64,000 nt of DNA from Ulota crispa (GCA_963920765.1 OY987248.1:10884539-10948538); one strand, 5' to 3'; positions 12,523-24,782 are shown, counted from the first letter of the stretch. The notes: a model not told the origin generated them from the letters alone. Numbers and translations are program-made.

Positions 12523-12691
12523 TTAAAAATTACTGATTAATGATAATTCTAAAGTGTCATTTATGACACATCTTCACTAGTAATGAAATTCAAAGTACTC
12601 CTGGTTCTCAAGAGCCTAAAGTATGGAGACCAAGCCTTGCAAGTTTTGTTTCTTACCTAGTATGAAAAGTTCAATTTTTTCTACAACTTAA

Positions 12692-13334
12692 CCCCTAAAT
12701 GCCCAAGGCTCCAATTTGGGTGTTTGCAAACTTTGAAGTTGAATAAAACCTTATCAAGTCACTATTTTTGGTATTTTCTTTTGAACAGAAGTGTGTTTTG
12801 AAGTTTGTTTTCAACATCAAAAATCTGATTTTATAAATGAATATTAATGAATTTCAACTCAAGATTTTGTACAAGGGTGTCCAATGCAATCTTGAGTTTT
12901 CTAGTGTTGAAAGATCTTGAAAATGAGCCTCAGATACACTAGAGCTTGAAGAAAAATCCACATTAGAATTCCATTTAAAAAAAATACAAGAGTAGATTTT
13001 GTAAGCTATAAATTGACTAAAGTCAAGCATGTAACGACCTTAAACCTCATATTTTTTTGATGGCCAAAATTTTAAATTTGACATGTGAAACGAGGATTAG
13101 AAAACTTCAAGTTCACTTTTGCAATTTTAACACCCTCATGTTCAAACATTATAATCTTTCAAACTATAAGTGATATTGTTGTGTTTTCTTTTTCCATGTA
13201 ATCTCTAACATGTCAAGTTTAAATTTGTATGGTTACAATTGAAAAAAACTTGATGAGATTTATGAAAAGATTGGTTGATTTTTCACTTTCCTGAAAATGC
13301 CAAAAAGTTCAGAAAGGCCTTGGGCATTTAGGGG
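12692..13334 (+). mobile_element. TTAA-type MITE, family TB, copy 1
   Basis: TTAA at 12688-12691 and 13335-13338; ends CCCCTAAATGCCCAAGGC and GCCTTGGGCATTTAGGGG are a perfect inverted repeat. Length 643 bp. The interior matches 4601-5245 in the same orientation and 22869-23497 in the opposite one. Confidence 0.85.
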
Positions 13335-13338
13335 TTAA

Positions 13339-14041
13339 TAACTTTTTGCTACTGCTAGATCAATGTGCCAAGATCCAAACCTCATCTTAATATTTACTTT
13401 TCATTTGTGTTTGTTTTTTTTTTATTACAACTCAAAAAATGAATTGTCAAACAGACCTTCATTTTTGGTAAAATTTTGAGATTATCAAGACACAACTTGA
13501 AAGATTTCTCATTGTCAACAATTAGCAAAGATTAAACTATGCTATCGATTTTTGCAACCCTTCTACATACACAATCTTTCCCACTACAATAGAACTCTTG
13601 TAAGCTAATATCCTTCAAGCTAATATCCTTCTTAAACTAATGTATAACACAAATCTCAATGTCAAACAATACGTTAGTCATAAACCAAAACAATTAATTC
13701 AATAGTAGTAATGCTCCTTAGTGCTATCCGGGCACTAACCTTAAGGTAAGTAACTAATAACTTACTTAAACTAATCTAATTCTTAGAGTCCCAGCCATAT
13801 CAGTTTAGAGGAGTTCTACTGTAATTGGGTTGATTGAAAGATCCTTTAACACTTGTAAATCCTGTATTGAATATAATGATAAACAAAAAGTTGTCATGGA
13901 TTCAATTTCTCAAGATATAGAAGTTTGTAAATTAGAGCTACATTTCCTATGCCTAACAATAAGCATGACAAATGCTATGGTGAGCTAGAATCCTCGTTGG
14001 CCATGCAATGTACTGCCACCTCTTCAAACTAAATTATAAAA
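13339..14041. other. Unassigned AT-rich intergenic DNA
   Basis: No gene or repeat family recognised. A short local duplication, AAGCTAATATCCTTC, occurs twice in tandem at about 13602-13632. Confidence 0.35.
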
Positions 14042-14475
14042 GGGGAAATTACAAAAAGGGGCATGAAAATGTAAAATATTCCAGATACGGGCGTAGTTTG
14101 AAAGTAATTACAAATAGGGGCACAATTTCAAAATAAATTGTAATTTTTTGTATTTTTTGGTTTGGACATTGGTTGATTTTTATACATCACATTAAATGTT
14201 AGCTAACTTTCAAAAGAATTAAAAATCTTCAAAATTCGCCATCTACTTTACTAAAAATTTCTTTATTTAAGCTTGATTTGGAGAGACTTTAAGTTTTTTG
14301 GAAATGAGCTAACATTTAATGTGATGAGTCTAAATCAACCATTGTCCAAACAAAACAAAACAACTACAAAAAATTACATTTAAAAAAAAAATTGTGCCCC
14401 TATTTGTAATTATTTTCAAATTAAGCCCCTATCTATAATATTTTATGTTTTCATGCCCCTATTTGTAATTTCCCC
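14042..14475. mobile_element. Foldback MITE, family J
   Basis: GGGGAAATTACAAAAAGGGG at the left mirrors CCCCTATTTGTAATTTCCCC at the right. Further inside, TTAAATGTTAGCTAACTTTC is mirrored near 14300-14320. Flanks ATTATAAAA and TTTAAAAAA agree at 7 of 9 bases, which would fit a decayed 9-bp Mutator-type duplication. No coding capacity. Confidence 0.55.
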
Positions 14476-14479
14476 TTTA

Positions 14480-15188
14480 AAAAATGGCAAAGGATATAAC
14501 TCAAGCTTCTTGTGCAATGTTATTGCTTTTTCTATATAAATTGCAAACTAGCTTTATTAGCAAATTGATCCGTCCATGTGGCAAACATCATTCTTGTAAG
14601 ATCATAAACAAGTTGTTGGCAACCATGAGAGTTAAGTAAGTGGCAATGTACTTTCAATGCAAGCAATAGAAGCATCGTTACAGGGAGGAACCAAGGAGGA
14701 AAGCTCTTGATCTTGGGGTTGGGATTCATGATGAATAACTGGAGTTGCAACATGTTGAGGCAAAATAGAAAGAACGTCATATGAAGATAAAAAACAATCA
14801 AACAAGGTGTGAGGTGCAAGAGAGCTTGTATAGAGATGGAGGCAAGCAAATAAGATGTGACCTATTGTAGAACTTGAGTACTTGAGTAGAGATGAAAGTT
14901 GACCTATAAGGATGCTTGTCTGGAGATGGAAGCAGTCAAGCAAGACGTGGCGTGCATGGAAATTCATTTACAATGCCCTCCAACAAAATTTTCAAGCTTT
15001 TGAAATGCAGATACTAAAATGTCCAAGGAGATTTTGAGCATCTTTTATGAACATCCTATATTTTTCATTTTCAATGGTTATATTACTGCATGCACCAAAT
15101 ATTGCCTATATGTATATACTCTAACTATATACTTTTAAAACTTGGACAATTTACTTGATTAATTCAAAATTTAAATAGCTTCTTTGAA
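14480..15188. other. Unassigned intergenic DNA with minus-strand open frames
   Basis: Overlapping minus-strand frames of 105 and 111 residues (14532-14849, 14632-14967) are the longest in the window outside gap sequence. They show leucine-rich, low-information sequence, no recognisable domain and no upstream gene signals. The DNA contains loose repeats of GATGGAGGCAAG and GATGGAAGCAG. I do not call a gene. Confidence 0.4.
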
Positions 15189-15296
15189 ATTATATTCAGC
15201 ACTTTCTATTGCTCTACAAATCTCCCCAGTCATTGAATAGACATTATATTCAGCACTTTCTATTGCTTTACAAATCTCCCCAGTCATTGAATAGAC
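15189..15296. repeat. 54-bp tandem duplication
   Basis: Two copies of a 54-bp unit beginning ATTATATTCAGCACTTTC lie at 15189-15242 and 15243-15296. They differ at about one base (GCTCTAC against GCTTTAC), so the duplication is young. Confidence 0.9.
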
Positions 15297-15457
15297 AACC
15301 ATTCTTTTGACTTTAACGCTTTTCACGACCCCAGCCTTCTAATTCTAAGCAATTTTTCTATAAATATCAATTAACATTAGTTTATATTAACATTGGAGGT
15401 GGTCATGTTTGGCGATCTTGGGTTTGTCAACTCTATAACACACCAACACCATGAGAT

Positions 15458-15697
15458 TGGAGAATGCTATTTCATAAGCGGGGATCCGTGAGCCGTGAGC
15501 CTAGATTTTTTGTCAAAATGCTCAATTTTACATGTAACCATGTGCATAGGGTCCTATAATTTTGTATTTTAAACTTTTATCTTTTGAAAAATTACTTTTT
15601 TGAAATTTTTCATTGATTTTGAGATCAAAATTGAGTTTAGCTAACCAAATCTTGGCTCACCACTCACCATTTTTTGCTCACAAAATAGCGTTGTCCT
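15458..15697 (+). mobile_element. MITE, family Y, copy 1
   Basis: TGGAGAATGCTATTTCATAA mirrors the right end, which finishes AAAATAGCGTTGTCCT. GTGAGCC and GGCTCAC form an inner mirror. It is homologous, in inverse orientation, to 35342-35584, which has an 8-bp target duplication. No clear duplication is seen here. Confidence 0.6.
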
Positions 15698-15716
15698 AAT
15701 CAAGTATCCACTACTT

Positions 15717-16548
15717 ACAAATGGCTAATTTGAGTGAGTCAACTTTTTTTGTTAGAACATGGAGTATAATTGGCCCATTTTGGTAGAAAAATTATCATTG
15801 CATCCTTAGACAATCTCAATCAAGTCTACCAAAAGTTAAACTTCAAAGAAGCAAAACTTCATTTGTGATGGATTTTTAAAGTGAATTTTCCTAGTTTTAT
15901 ATGATATTTTATTTTAAAAAATGGTGATGAATTCTTTAGAATGATTAAGTAGATATGTAGAGAACGTCCATATGCACATCTTCTCTTCAACAAGCATCTC
16001 CAAAAAAGTTTCACAATTCTTTCTATAGAGCTTTTAATGTTAGAGAGATAATGCCCAAATTTTGTAAAAATTGACAATTCTTTATTATAACTATATTTTG
16101 GCATTTGCCCCTCACATGGTATCTAATTTTGGATATTTGAGCATTATGGTACAATTTTTTTGCCAAGGTCTAGTTGTGATAAAGAAATATCAATTTTTAC
16201 AAAATTTGGGCATTGTCCCTCTAACTCTAAAAGCTCTATAGAAAGAATTGTGAAACTTTTTTGGAGATGCTTGTTAAAGAGAAGATGTGCATATGGATGT
16301 TCTCTACATATCTCCTTAATCATTCTAAAGAATTCATCACCAATTTTTTTAATAAAATATCATATAAAACTAGGAAAATTCACTTTAAAAAATCCATCAC
16401 AAATGAAGTTTTGCTTCTTTGAAGTTTGACTTCTGGTAGACTTGATTGAGATTGTCTAAGGATGCAATGATAATTTTTCTACCAAAATGGAGCAATTATA
16501 CTTTATGTTCTAACAGAAAAAAGTTGACTCACTCATATTAGCCATTTA
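15717..16548. mobile_element. Long foldback element, family K, copy 2
   Basis: Arms of about 400 bp are mirrored with few mismatches: ATGGCTAATTTGAGTGAGTC at the left against GACTCACTC...TTAGCCAT at the right, and CCATATGCACATCTTCTCTT against AAGAGAAGATGTGCATATGG inside. The loop lies near 16110-16150. The frames at 15859 (minus) and 16160 (plus) encode the same peptide because of the palindrome. Confidence 0.85.
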
Positions 16549-16558
16549 TCAGCATATG

Positions 16559-18337
16559 GTACCCAACTACATAGTGGCCTACCAAAAAGATTGTTGCCCC
16601 TTTTTACCTTTCAACATGTTACAAAATAAAATTTCCATTATTTAGCACTTTAATACTTTGCAACCTTAAATTAAATTCTTACTAGCAATCCCAATCAAGC
16701 ATATCAAAATTTAACCCAAAAAAACCAAAATCCAATTTTGGTGATTTTCTTGTATAATGATCATGGTTTTACAAGAAAATTGATTGAAAAACATTGGTCA
16801 TGAACTTTTGAGATTTGATTGCATAGATATGTAGAAAAAATTATGATACACATCTTCCTTTTTAACAATATCTTCAAAAAAGCTTCATAATGGGTGAGAG
16901 TACATTAGAGGTATACCACTTTGGGGGTCACAATAAAAAATGGAGGTAATCATGATTTTGTATTTGAAATTGCTCAAAGTTTAAAGGGGTTTTTCAGGTT
17001 TCTTTTTTGTTTTTCTATTAACTATATGAGTTAAGCACATAGGATCATAATTAAGTTGTTAAAAAGGAAATTTAAGTTGTTAAAAAGGAAATTTAAGTTG
17101 TTTAATTTTTACTTTTGTGGACCATTACTAAAATGTCATAGTACTAGAAAATTATGGAAAAGTACAAAAAATTTGGACTTGGAGAAATCATAGTGTTCCC
17201 CCATTACTTAACAAAAGACATCTATGGCTCTTCTATCCAAATTTGCATTCAAATTCTAAATACATCACAATTTTTTCAAATATATACAAAAATAGTGTTG
17301 ATTGTTTTTTGACAAGGGATAATTTTTTGAACATTTATTTTTTCCTTAATTGCATCTAAATGATTGCGCCTAGTTTAGAATGGCTAAAAGTCTGATTTCC
17401 AAAATATTGTTTTTCACAAAAGTTATTCAATATTTTAGTGTTTTTGATGTGTTTTTTTATACACTAAAATTAGTAAAAATTGCCAAAAGTGGTACACCTC
17501 TAGTGTACTCTCACCCTAATACCTTTTATGGAGATTTTAATATTAGAGTGCTTGTGTCTAAACTTTGTAAAAAACGCATTTCTTTAAAATAATTAGATAT
17601 TGTTATTAACGTGCTACTCATTAAACTGTGAAAAAGCACTATCCTAAAATGCATTTTGGAAATACTAAATTTTACATTTGTGACGATATATTGGTGATTT
17701 AAAGTGAGTTTTTTGGTAGTTTCTATAAGGTATTTCATCATTGATATAAGGTTTTGAAGAAATCCTCACAACATTCATTCAAAATCACCTAAAAACTCTT
17801 AAAATTGAGAAATCCAAAAGTCTCAACATGTAAGCTTTTTCTCAATTTAATGAATAATGTGTTTATTTACTTATGAATTATCACTCTATTTGTACATTTG
17901 ATCACAATGATACATTTACTTTGCCAAAATTTAGCAAAAAAATAGAGATATTTATTTTACATTTTTGGTCATCACACCTCACATTAAACTTTCAATAGAA
18001 CACATTTTTGTTATTTAATGAGATTATTTTTAACATAAAAGATGTGTATGTGAACGTTTCTAACATATTTGAGCAATCAAATTTCAAAAGTTCATCACCA
18101 ATGTTTTTCAATAAATTTTCTTGTAAACCAAGGTTACGAAACAAAAAAAATCCACCAAAATTTGGGTTTTGATTGTTTGGGGTTTAATTTTGATATGCTT
18201 GATTGGAATTGCTGATAAGAATATAATATCAATGTTGCAAAATAATGAAATGCCAAATGATGACAATTTTATTTTATAACATGCTGAATGGTAGAAGGGG
18301 GCAACAATCTTTTTGGTAAGCCATTGTATAGTACCCT
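16559..18337. mobile_element. Long foldback element, family K, copy 3, interrupted
   Basis: Outer ends GGTACCCAACTACATAGTGG and GCCATTGTATAGTACCC are mirrored, as are AAAAGATTGTTGCCCC and GGGGCAACAATCTTTTT. The left arm is split by a separate element at 16892-17516. The loop (about 17600-17900) is longer than in the other copies and partly unlike them. No coding capacity. Confidence 0.75.
16892..17516. mobile_element. 4-bp-TSD element (family L) nested in a foldback element
   Basis: Ends GGGTGAGAGTACATTAGAGG and CCTCTAGTGTACTCTCACCC are a near-perfect inverted repeat continuing to about 30 bp. TAAT lies on both sides (16888-16891, 17517-17520). Removing the element and one TAAT restores the arm of the surrounding foldback element (CTTCA-TAAT-ACCTTTTATGGAG). 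Superfamily unknown; 4-bp duplications are unusual among plant MITEs. Confidence 0.8.
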
Positions 18338-19182
18338 AACAAAAGAGTGCGTAAGTCCCTCTTTTTGGATTCAAAGAAGTTTGTATAATAAACAATACAA
18401 TGGGCATTTTATTCTCACATTGTTGGTATGCAATCCTCATGTCTAATCAAGCATACGAAATTTCAATTAAAAATCAAAATCCTATTTTTGGTAAATTATT
18501 GTGTAAAAATTGTGGTATCACAAGAAAGTTGATTAAAAAACATCGATGACAAATTTTTGAGATCTGATTACATGGGTATGTAGGAGACATCCATAGGCAC
18601 ATCTTCCTTTCAAACAAACATTTCCAAAAAATTCAAAATTCCTTCTGTAGAGATTTTAATGTTAGAGTGATCATGCCCAAATTTAGTAAAATACATATTT
18701 CTTCAAGGAAATTAGTTTTAGGCAAAATAAACATACCATCAAGTTTTAAGGTACAAACTTAATCACAATGTATGAGCCAAATAACAAAAACTAATTTCCA
18801 TGAAGAAACGTGTATTTTACTAAATTTGGTCATGATCACCATAACATTAAAATCTCTACAGAAGGAATTTTGAAACTTTTTGGAAATATTTGTTTGCAAG
18901 AAAGATGTGCCTATGGATATCTCCTACATACCCATGTAACCAGATCTCAAAAATTCATCACCAATGTTTTTTAATCAACTTTCTTGTGATACCACAATTT
19001 TTACAAAATAATTTACCAAAAATAGGAGTTTGATTTTTAATTGAAATTTAGTATGCTTGATTAGACATGAAGATTGCATACCAGCAATGTGAGAATAAAA
19101 TGCCCATTTTATTATTCATTGTACATACTTCTTTGAATCCAATAAGAAGGACTTTTGTACTATTTCTTTAGGGTGTTGTACA
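18338..19182. mobile_element. Long foldback element, family K, copy 4
   Basis: Arms of about 400 bp mirror each other, for example CAATGGGCATTTTATTCTCA against AGAATAAAATGCCCATT, and CTACATACCCATGTAA against TTACATGGGTATGTAG. It abuts copy 3 with a shared border, so 15717-19182 is a run of three foldbacks. The right end is GGGTGTTGTAC. Confidence 0.8.
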
Positions 19183-19291
19183 AGAAAAGTGACAAATGTC
19201 AAGCAACATGCGCCACTAAAAGTTAGCAAATGCAGCTTTAATCCTAACTGTCTAAAATAGATTCATATAAACCCTTGAAAATATTTCCTTA

Positions 19292-19708
19292 GGGCATCCC
19301 AATCCAACCGGGAAATAGGCTCTTGAAAACTTGTGAGCTTGTGTCTGACGTCAGCTCTCTTACAGAGCAGGGCCATTTCCCAATCCACCACCTCCCAATG
19401 CACATACTTTATGACACTCACTAAACACAGTATTTTAGTTGTTCCTACCTTTTTTAAGTGCTTATGAGAAGAGATTAGTGTCAGAAATTTTTGAAATTAC
19501 TTGAAATGGAGTCTGAGTTAGAGCTAGAGTGATATGCATGACTTTCCAAATAGTGAAAATATGCAAGGGAGGGGCTCTTATGTAGGGAGCCCTAAAAAAT
19601 GCAATATAATTTAACTGCTGAATTGGAGTTCATGTTTTTGCTCAAGTCCGGTTTAAAGCACTGCACAAGCTTTTGCCTGCCTCTCTTACAGCTGCATTGG
19701 GGATGCCC
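19292..19708 (+). mobile_element. PIF/Harbinger-like MITE, family M, copy 1
   Basis: TTA at 19289-19291 and 19709-19711 flank GGGCATCCCAATCC and CATTGGGGATGCCC. Length 417 bp. The interior (AGCAGGGCCATT, CACTAAACACAGT, GGGGCTCTTATGTAGGGAGC) is shared with 31315-31740 and its inverted partner. The 3-bp TTA target with GRGCATC ends fits Tourist/Harbinger MITEs. Confidence 0.75.
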
Positions 19709-19713
19709 TTAGG

Positions 19714-20009
19714 TTCGACTTATGAGATAGAGACATATGAAGTACAAATATATATTTTTTCCAAATTTTACTAGATATTTTAACAAAAAGGGTCTATGAG
19801 CATGAGGGAATGATGTATGTTTTGTTTGTATTCAATGCAAAGTGCCGTACATATCGTATGTTACGTTTTACTGAGATTACATGACATGACATATGTAAGA
19901 CTTATTTCATTATTATTTTTACTATAATTGTTCCTATATTTGAAAAGATTTCTCTAAATTTTGTCATAAATCTCATAATATGTTGTAAAGATTTTGGTTA
20001 GTCCATTGG
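19714..20009. other. Unassigned AT-rich spacer
   Basis: Nothing recognised; short open frames only. Confidence 0.35.
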
Positions 20010-20013
20010 TTAA

Positions 20014-20911
20014 CCCCTAAAGGACCATTGTCCGTTTGGAGGACAAATGGGATTTTAGGCATGTATCTATGGCTAAACTACTTTGCATGATTTTTTGAAA
20101 CTTTTATTGAAAATGGAGAATTCAAAAATCTGGGTGGGTATCTAATTTTTATTCCAATTGATGCCAGGGAGCAAAAGTTATGCCCAAATAAGCACAAAAG
20201 TGTGGATTTCGGGCAGCAAAAAAAATTCTTATAAAAACTTGAAAAAAAAGAATTAATTTTTTTTCTCATAGATTATATCTTTGTCTACATTTGAAGCTTT
20301 GATTCATTCCATTTGGACTACTTATGAGAAAGTTATGGACAATCTTGTTTTTTGGGCAATTCAAGCATCTTTTTGAAAAAATAACTTATAAACTTCATTT
20401 TTGAATGCAATTTTAACATTTTTCAAAAAAAACTATTGGAGAGGGTGAAATTTTCTAGAACAATCTTGCTATTGGGATTATTGCATTTCAATTTATTGTA
20501 TGGTTATTAACAATTTAAGTTTTTGTTCAATTTCATACCTTCTTCCACCTAATGTTTTTTTTTTTTAAATGAAAAATAATTATTTTTTATTATTTTATTT
20601 TTCCCAAGATTACCAACTCAACTTCCTACCATGCAAAATTAGATTTCCAAACTTTGTGGAGCAAAAATTTTAAGTTAAAAAGTTCAAAGTCAAATAATCT
20701 AATTAGGCAAGGTGCAAAAAAAGTTGTTTTCAAATATCTTCCAATTTGTGTAGTCAAAGTTCTTGAGTTTTGTGTGACACATTCTTATAGTAGTACAAGA
20801 TCCTACGGTTAGATTTGTAAAAAGATTGATTTTCAAACTTTTTTACTCTTTGTCATAGAGGTGGTAGGTTTGAATGTCTTTTGACAAAATAAAGGCCATG
20901 GTCCTTAGGGG
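20014..20911 (+). mobile_element. TTAA-type MITE, family TA, copy 3
   Basis: TTAA at 20010-20013 and 20912-20915; ends CCCCTAAAGGACCATTG and CATGGTCCTTAGGGG (one base lost in the right end). The subterminal hairpin TGTCCGTTTGGAGGACA follows the left end. The interior matches copies 1, 2, 7 and 8. Length 898 bp. Confidence 0.85.
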
Positions 20912-21134
20912 TTAAATACGACATATGTTTAGAGCAATCGTTAGTTCTTTGAGACTTCTAATATCAATGTGATGAAGACAACTCCCTTGTTCAAAATTCT
21001 ACTTTAAAGTCTTTTTGTTTCTTTTTAAGAACCAACAAAGTAAGAACAAAAACTGCAAGAAGGTTCATTTGCACATCGTCTCACAATTATTATTATTTTT
21101 TGTCAAAATTCAATTGTCCAATACATAAATGATA

Positions 21135-21711
21135 CTCCCTCTGTCCCTTTAAAAGCATCCAAAAACCTTCCTTGCACAGGATTAACTCTGTTTTTAGTCT
21201 TTGTGCTAGTAACCCATGCATTCTAGAGTCAATATGTTATCTAGCAAATGTATGTAATTTTTTACTTTTGATGTATGCCGCTTAGGCATCCAAATTCCAT
21301 GCAAAAAGTACTATATTTGTACATAGTTTGTGAATGCTGCTAGCACCTCATTATTTATTCTTTGTGCTAGTGACACACGCATTCTAGAATCAATATGCCA
21401 TCTACCAAGTGTATGAAAAATCTTTAGCTTTGATGTTGCATTTGGGCTCCCAAATTCCATGCACAAAATATCATATATGTGCATGTTGCCAACTCCTTAT
21501 TGATGATTTAAAGATTAGTAGCAACAATGGTACACCATATGGGCAAGGCCAAACTTGCTAGGAGAGGAATGCTCCCTAGTCACTTAACTTGCCCTCATGA
21601 GATCATTGAACATGACAAATGCTTTCTTAGAGTATGAAATTAGCAAAAGGGAACTTTTTAGTGGTACAAGAAATGTGTTTGATTTGGACGTTTTTAGAGG
21701 GACAGATGGAG
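21135..21711 (+). mobile_element. Long Stowaway-like MITE, family H, copy 2
   Basis: TA (21133-21134 and 21712-21713) flanks CTCCCTCTGTCCCTTTAAAA and TTTTTAGAGGGACAGATGGAG. Length 577 bp, longer than typical Stowaway MITEs. The interior contains a repeated segment (CATGCATTCTAGA / CACGCATTCTAGA) and GGGCAAGGCCAA shared with the other H copies. Confidence 0.8.
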
Positions 21712-21713
21712 TA

Positions 21714-22864
21714 ATAGACAAAGTTAAACAAAGTTGTTGAAAAGAATTTGTGCAATAAAATGGTGATTTTCCCATTCAAAATTTCCACGATATACTTTCA
21801 TTCTTTGTGTAAAGATAAATGTGTGTTTACAAAGTACTTACCGTGCCCTACCAAAGGGAACTTTCTTCATTTCTTTATGAAAATTGAAAATTTTGGGGCT
21901 TCTTAATCCTAAAGGACTTGATCCATTTTGAAATGGTCAAACTTCATGTCTAAGCTCCATTTTGTCTTTTAAAGTGTGTTCAAACAATAATTTTATATTT
22001 TTATTACTTGAACCTGTGAAAGATACATCATTGCAAGAAATTTCAATTTTGTTTTATGAAAAATTGTAATTGATATCTTTCTTCTTTTTTTTTAAATGGA
22101 CAAAGATAAGAAAAAATAGCTAAAAAAATCTGAACAACTTGAATTTTTTTCAAGAGGTACAATCAGCATTAAAGAGTAGTGTGAAAAATTTTCAACTGGT
22201 TATTTTATTTTTTACACCCAAATCAACCACAACAAAGAATTTAAAATCAAATTTGACTATCAAACCAAGTTTATCCTTATACATAATTGATTAATAAAAA
22301 AATTGATATTTTTTGTTGGAAGACCCATTCATTTTTTGCTTACTTTATTTTTGTTGATTAATTTGATAGAAAATTTGAATTATTGTGATTTTTAAAGCTA
22401 AGTGTAGAAATAAAATCATATCAATGAGAATATATATTAAAGTAAGCTATAATTTCTACCATAAATGAATGGCAAAATGAGAAACATAGTTCTGTAGTGT
22501 AAATCTAAATTGTATTTAAAGAGTAGAAAATATGAACAAAAAACACACCATATTGTGTTATGTGGATTCTAACACTTGGAGCTTTCAATGGCAATAACTC
22601 TTTCAATTTTTGACAATTTTCAAAAAAATTAAATGGAATAGAAAGGAAACTAGTCAAGCTTCATTTTCTTCGTTTGAACCATGCACCAAAAATTAATGTT
22701 TTGAAAGTTAAAATGAGGGTTGACCAAGGGGCATCCACTTTTTGGATGCACAAACCCTTAAAGGTTACATAGCCCTTTACTTTTGAGAACATTTTATTCA
22801 TCTTGCAAATTATTTTGTGTAGAATTCTTGCAATAAGTTTGACAAGTTTGGATCAGAGCAACAC
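21714..22864. other. Unassigned AT-rich intergenic DNA
   Basis: More than 1 kb with no recognised gene or repeat. Mostly low-complexity AT-rich sequence, with no frame above about 60 residues. Confidence 0.4.
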
Positions 22865-22868
22865 TTAA

Positions 22869-23497
22869 CCCCTAAATGCCCAAGCCCTATGTGAGTTTCT
22901 TGGACTTTCCATGAAACTGGATAATCAATCAACCTTTTCACAAATTCCATCAAGTTTTTTTCAATTGTAACGGTACTAATTTAAGCTAAACATGTTGGAG
23001 ATTACATAGAAAAAGTAAACACAACATTATCACTTATAGTTTGAAAGATTATAATGTTTGAACATGAGGGTATTAAAATTGCAAAAGTGACAAAGTCTTC
23101 CAATTGTTGTTTCACATGTCAAATCCAAGAAGTTGGTCACCATAAAAATATGAGGTTTAAGGTCATTACATGTTTACAATTTTGAAAATTTACTCCTACA
23201 TTATTTTTAAATGGATTTCTAATGTGGATTTTTCTCCAAGCTCTAGTGTATTTGAGGCTCATTTTCAAGATCTTCCAACACTAAAAAACTCAAGATTGCA
23301 GTGGACACCCTTGTACAAAATCTCAAGTAGAAAAATCATCAACTTTTATTTTCAAAATCAGATTTTTGGTGTTGAATGTAGACTTCAAAACAAACTCATA
23401 ATGAAAAAAAAACACTGAAAATAATGATTTGATAAGGTTATATTCATCTTCAAAGTTTCCTTGCAACCCAAAATCTGATCGCTTGAGAATTTAAGGG
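22869..23497 (-). mobile_element. TTAA-type MITE, family TB, copy 2 (inverted)
   Basis: TTAA at 22865-22868 and 23498-23501; ends CCCCTAAATGCCCAAGCCC and GATCGCTTGAGAATTTAAGGG, the right one diverged. The interior is the reverse complement of 12692-13334. The plus-strand frame at 23170-23418 lies inside the element and has no domain. Confidence 0.8.
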
Positions 23498-23842
23498 TTA
23501 AGGATCAATGAAACTCTTCAAAAAAAAGAAATCAACTAGTGACAAGTTCTACACAAACCATTAAAATTTAATCTATGAAAATTTCAAGAATTCCTAAGAA
23601 TTGCAATAAAAGCACAAAAATAATCCTCAATTCCAACAACTACGAACATCAGGGTTTCGTTTCCTTGATTTGGATTTGCAATGCATTACCTACATGAATA
23701 TGCCATGGACCCAAACCCTAAATGTAAATTAGAGTACTCATTATCAAAAGAGTAGGAAATTCACTTGTGTCTTTATTGTTTATCCTCGGGAATACATAAA
23801 CAACGGTATTAAAAACAACCAATGTATGTAGTTTATACATAA

Positions 23843-24655
23843 CCCCTAAAGGACCAACTGTCCCGTATGGGAACAAGTGGTACTTTGGGCATGTATCTTT
23901 GGATAAGTTACTTTTTGTAATTTTTTAAAACTTTTATTGAAGTTAGGGAATTCAAAGATCTACATGGATATCTAATTTTTTCATTCCAACATTTGATAAA
24001 GAAGTTATGCATGAATTTTGAAATTTTGGGGAGAACCGCCCATCTAGGCAGCCCAAAAAACTTCTTTGAATTTTTTTAAAATAAAAATTGGAAATTGGTA
24101 ATTTAGATTTTTATATACTTGGGAAGCTTTGTATCATTCAATTTTAATCAACAAGATGAAAGGTATGAGGAGTTTTTGTTTGTGGGCAATTATGCATTCT
24201 ATACTCTAAAATAAAATTTGAAGTCCTTTATTTACTCAATTTTCAATATTTGGAAAAAAAAATTAAACCAAATGATGTAAATTTTTTATTACAACATGAC
24301 AACCTTTAGGATTTTCACTTTTCATTTCCATAATTAAATTCTTAACAATTTAGTGTTTTGACTCATTTTCTACTTCTTTTTAAGTTGAGCAATTTTTTTC
24401 ATGTAAAGGTGGTCAAAGGCTTTTGAAGTTTACATATTGCAAAAAAAAAGACTATTTTTTCTTACTTCACATGTAAATATCTCCCCTTTATTTGTCCAGA
24501 GTGACCTGATTTTTCCCCTAAGTACCCTTTCTAGTCTAAGGCAAGATCCTAAGGTTGGATTTCCAAAAAAAAAAAACATCTACCTTCTTACTCATGCACT
24601 AGAAGTGGCAATTTTTAGTGATTTTGGTAAAAAAAAGGGCTTGATCCTTTAGGGG
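23843..24655 (+). mobile_element. TTAA-type MITE, family TA/F, copy 4
   Basis: Left end CCCCTAAAGGACCAACTG after ATAA; right end TTGATCCTTTAGGGG before TTAA (24656-24659). The interior (GAAGCTTTGTATCATTCAA, GAAAGGTATGAGGAGTTTTT) is closest to the copies at 24783 and 61683. Length 813 bp; no transposase. Confidence 0.8.
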
Positions 24656-24782
24656 TTAATCCACATAGTCATGTCCATTTGGGCTAGATCCCCATTCTAT
24701 TGCCCTTCAAAGCCCATCACAATGTATAAACAATGACATGTTCATTAAAACAACAATCTTTCCTTTTCTCTTTTGTATTTAA

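Noticed and set aside
14532-14967. Overlapping minus-strand frames of 105 and 111 residues as a gene
   Set aside because: Two phases of the same DNA are open, the composition is low-information, and no domain or gene signal is visible.
15859-16429. Paralogous small proteins on opposite strands
   Set aside because: The two frames are the arms of one palindrome (foldback copy 2); their similarity reflects the inverted repeat.
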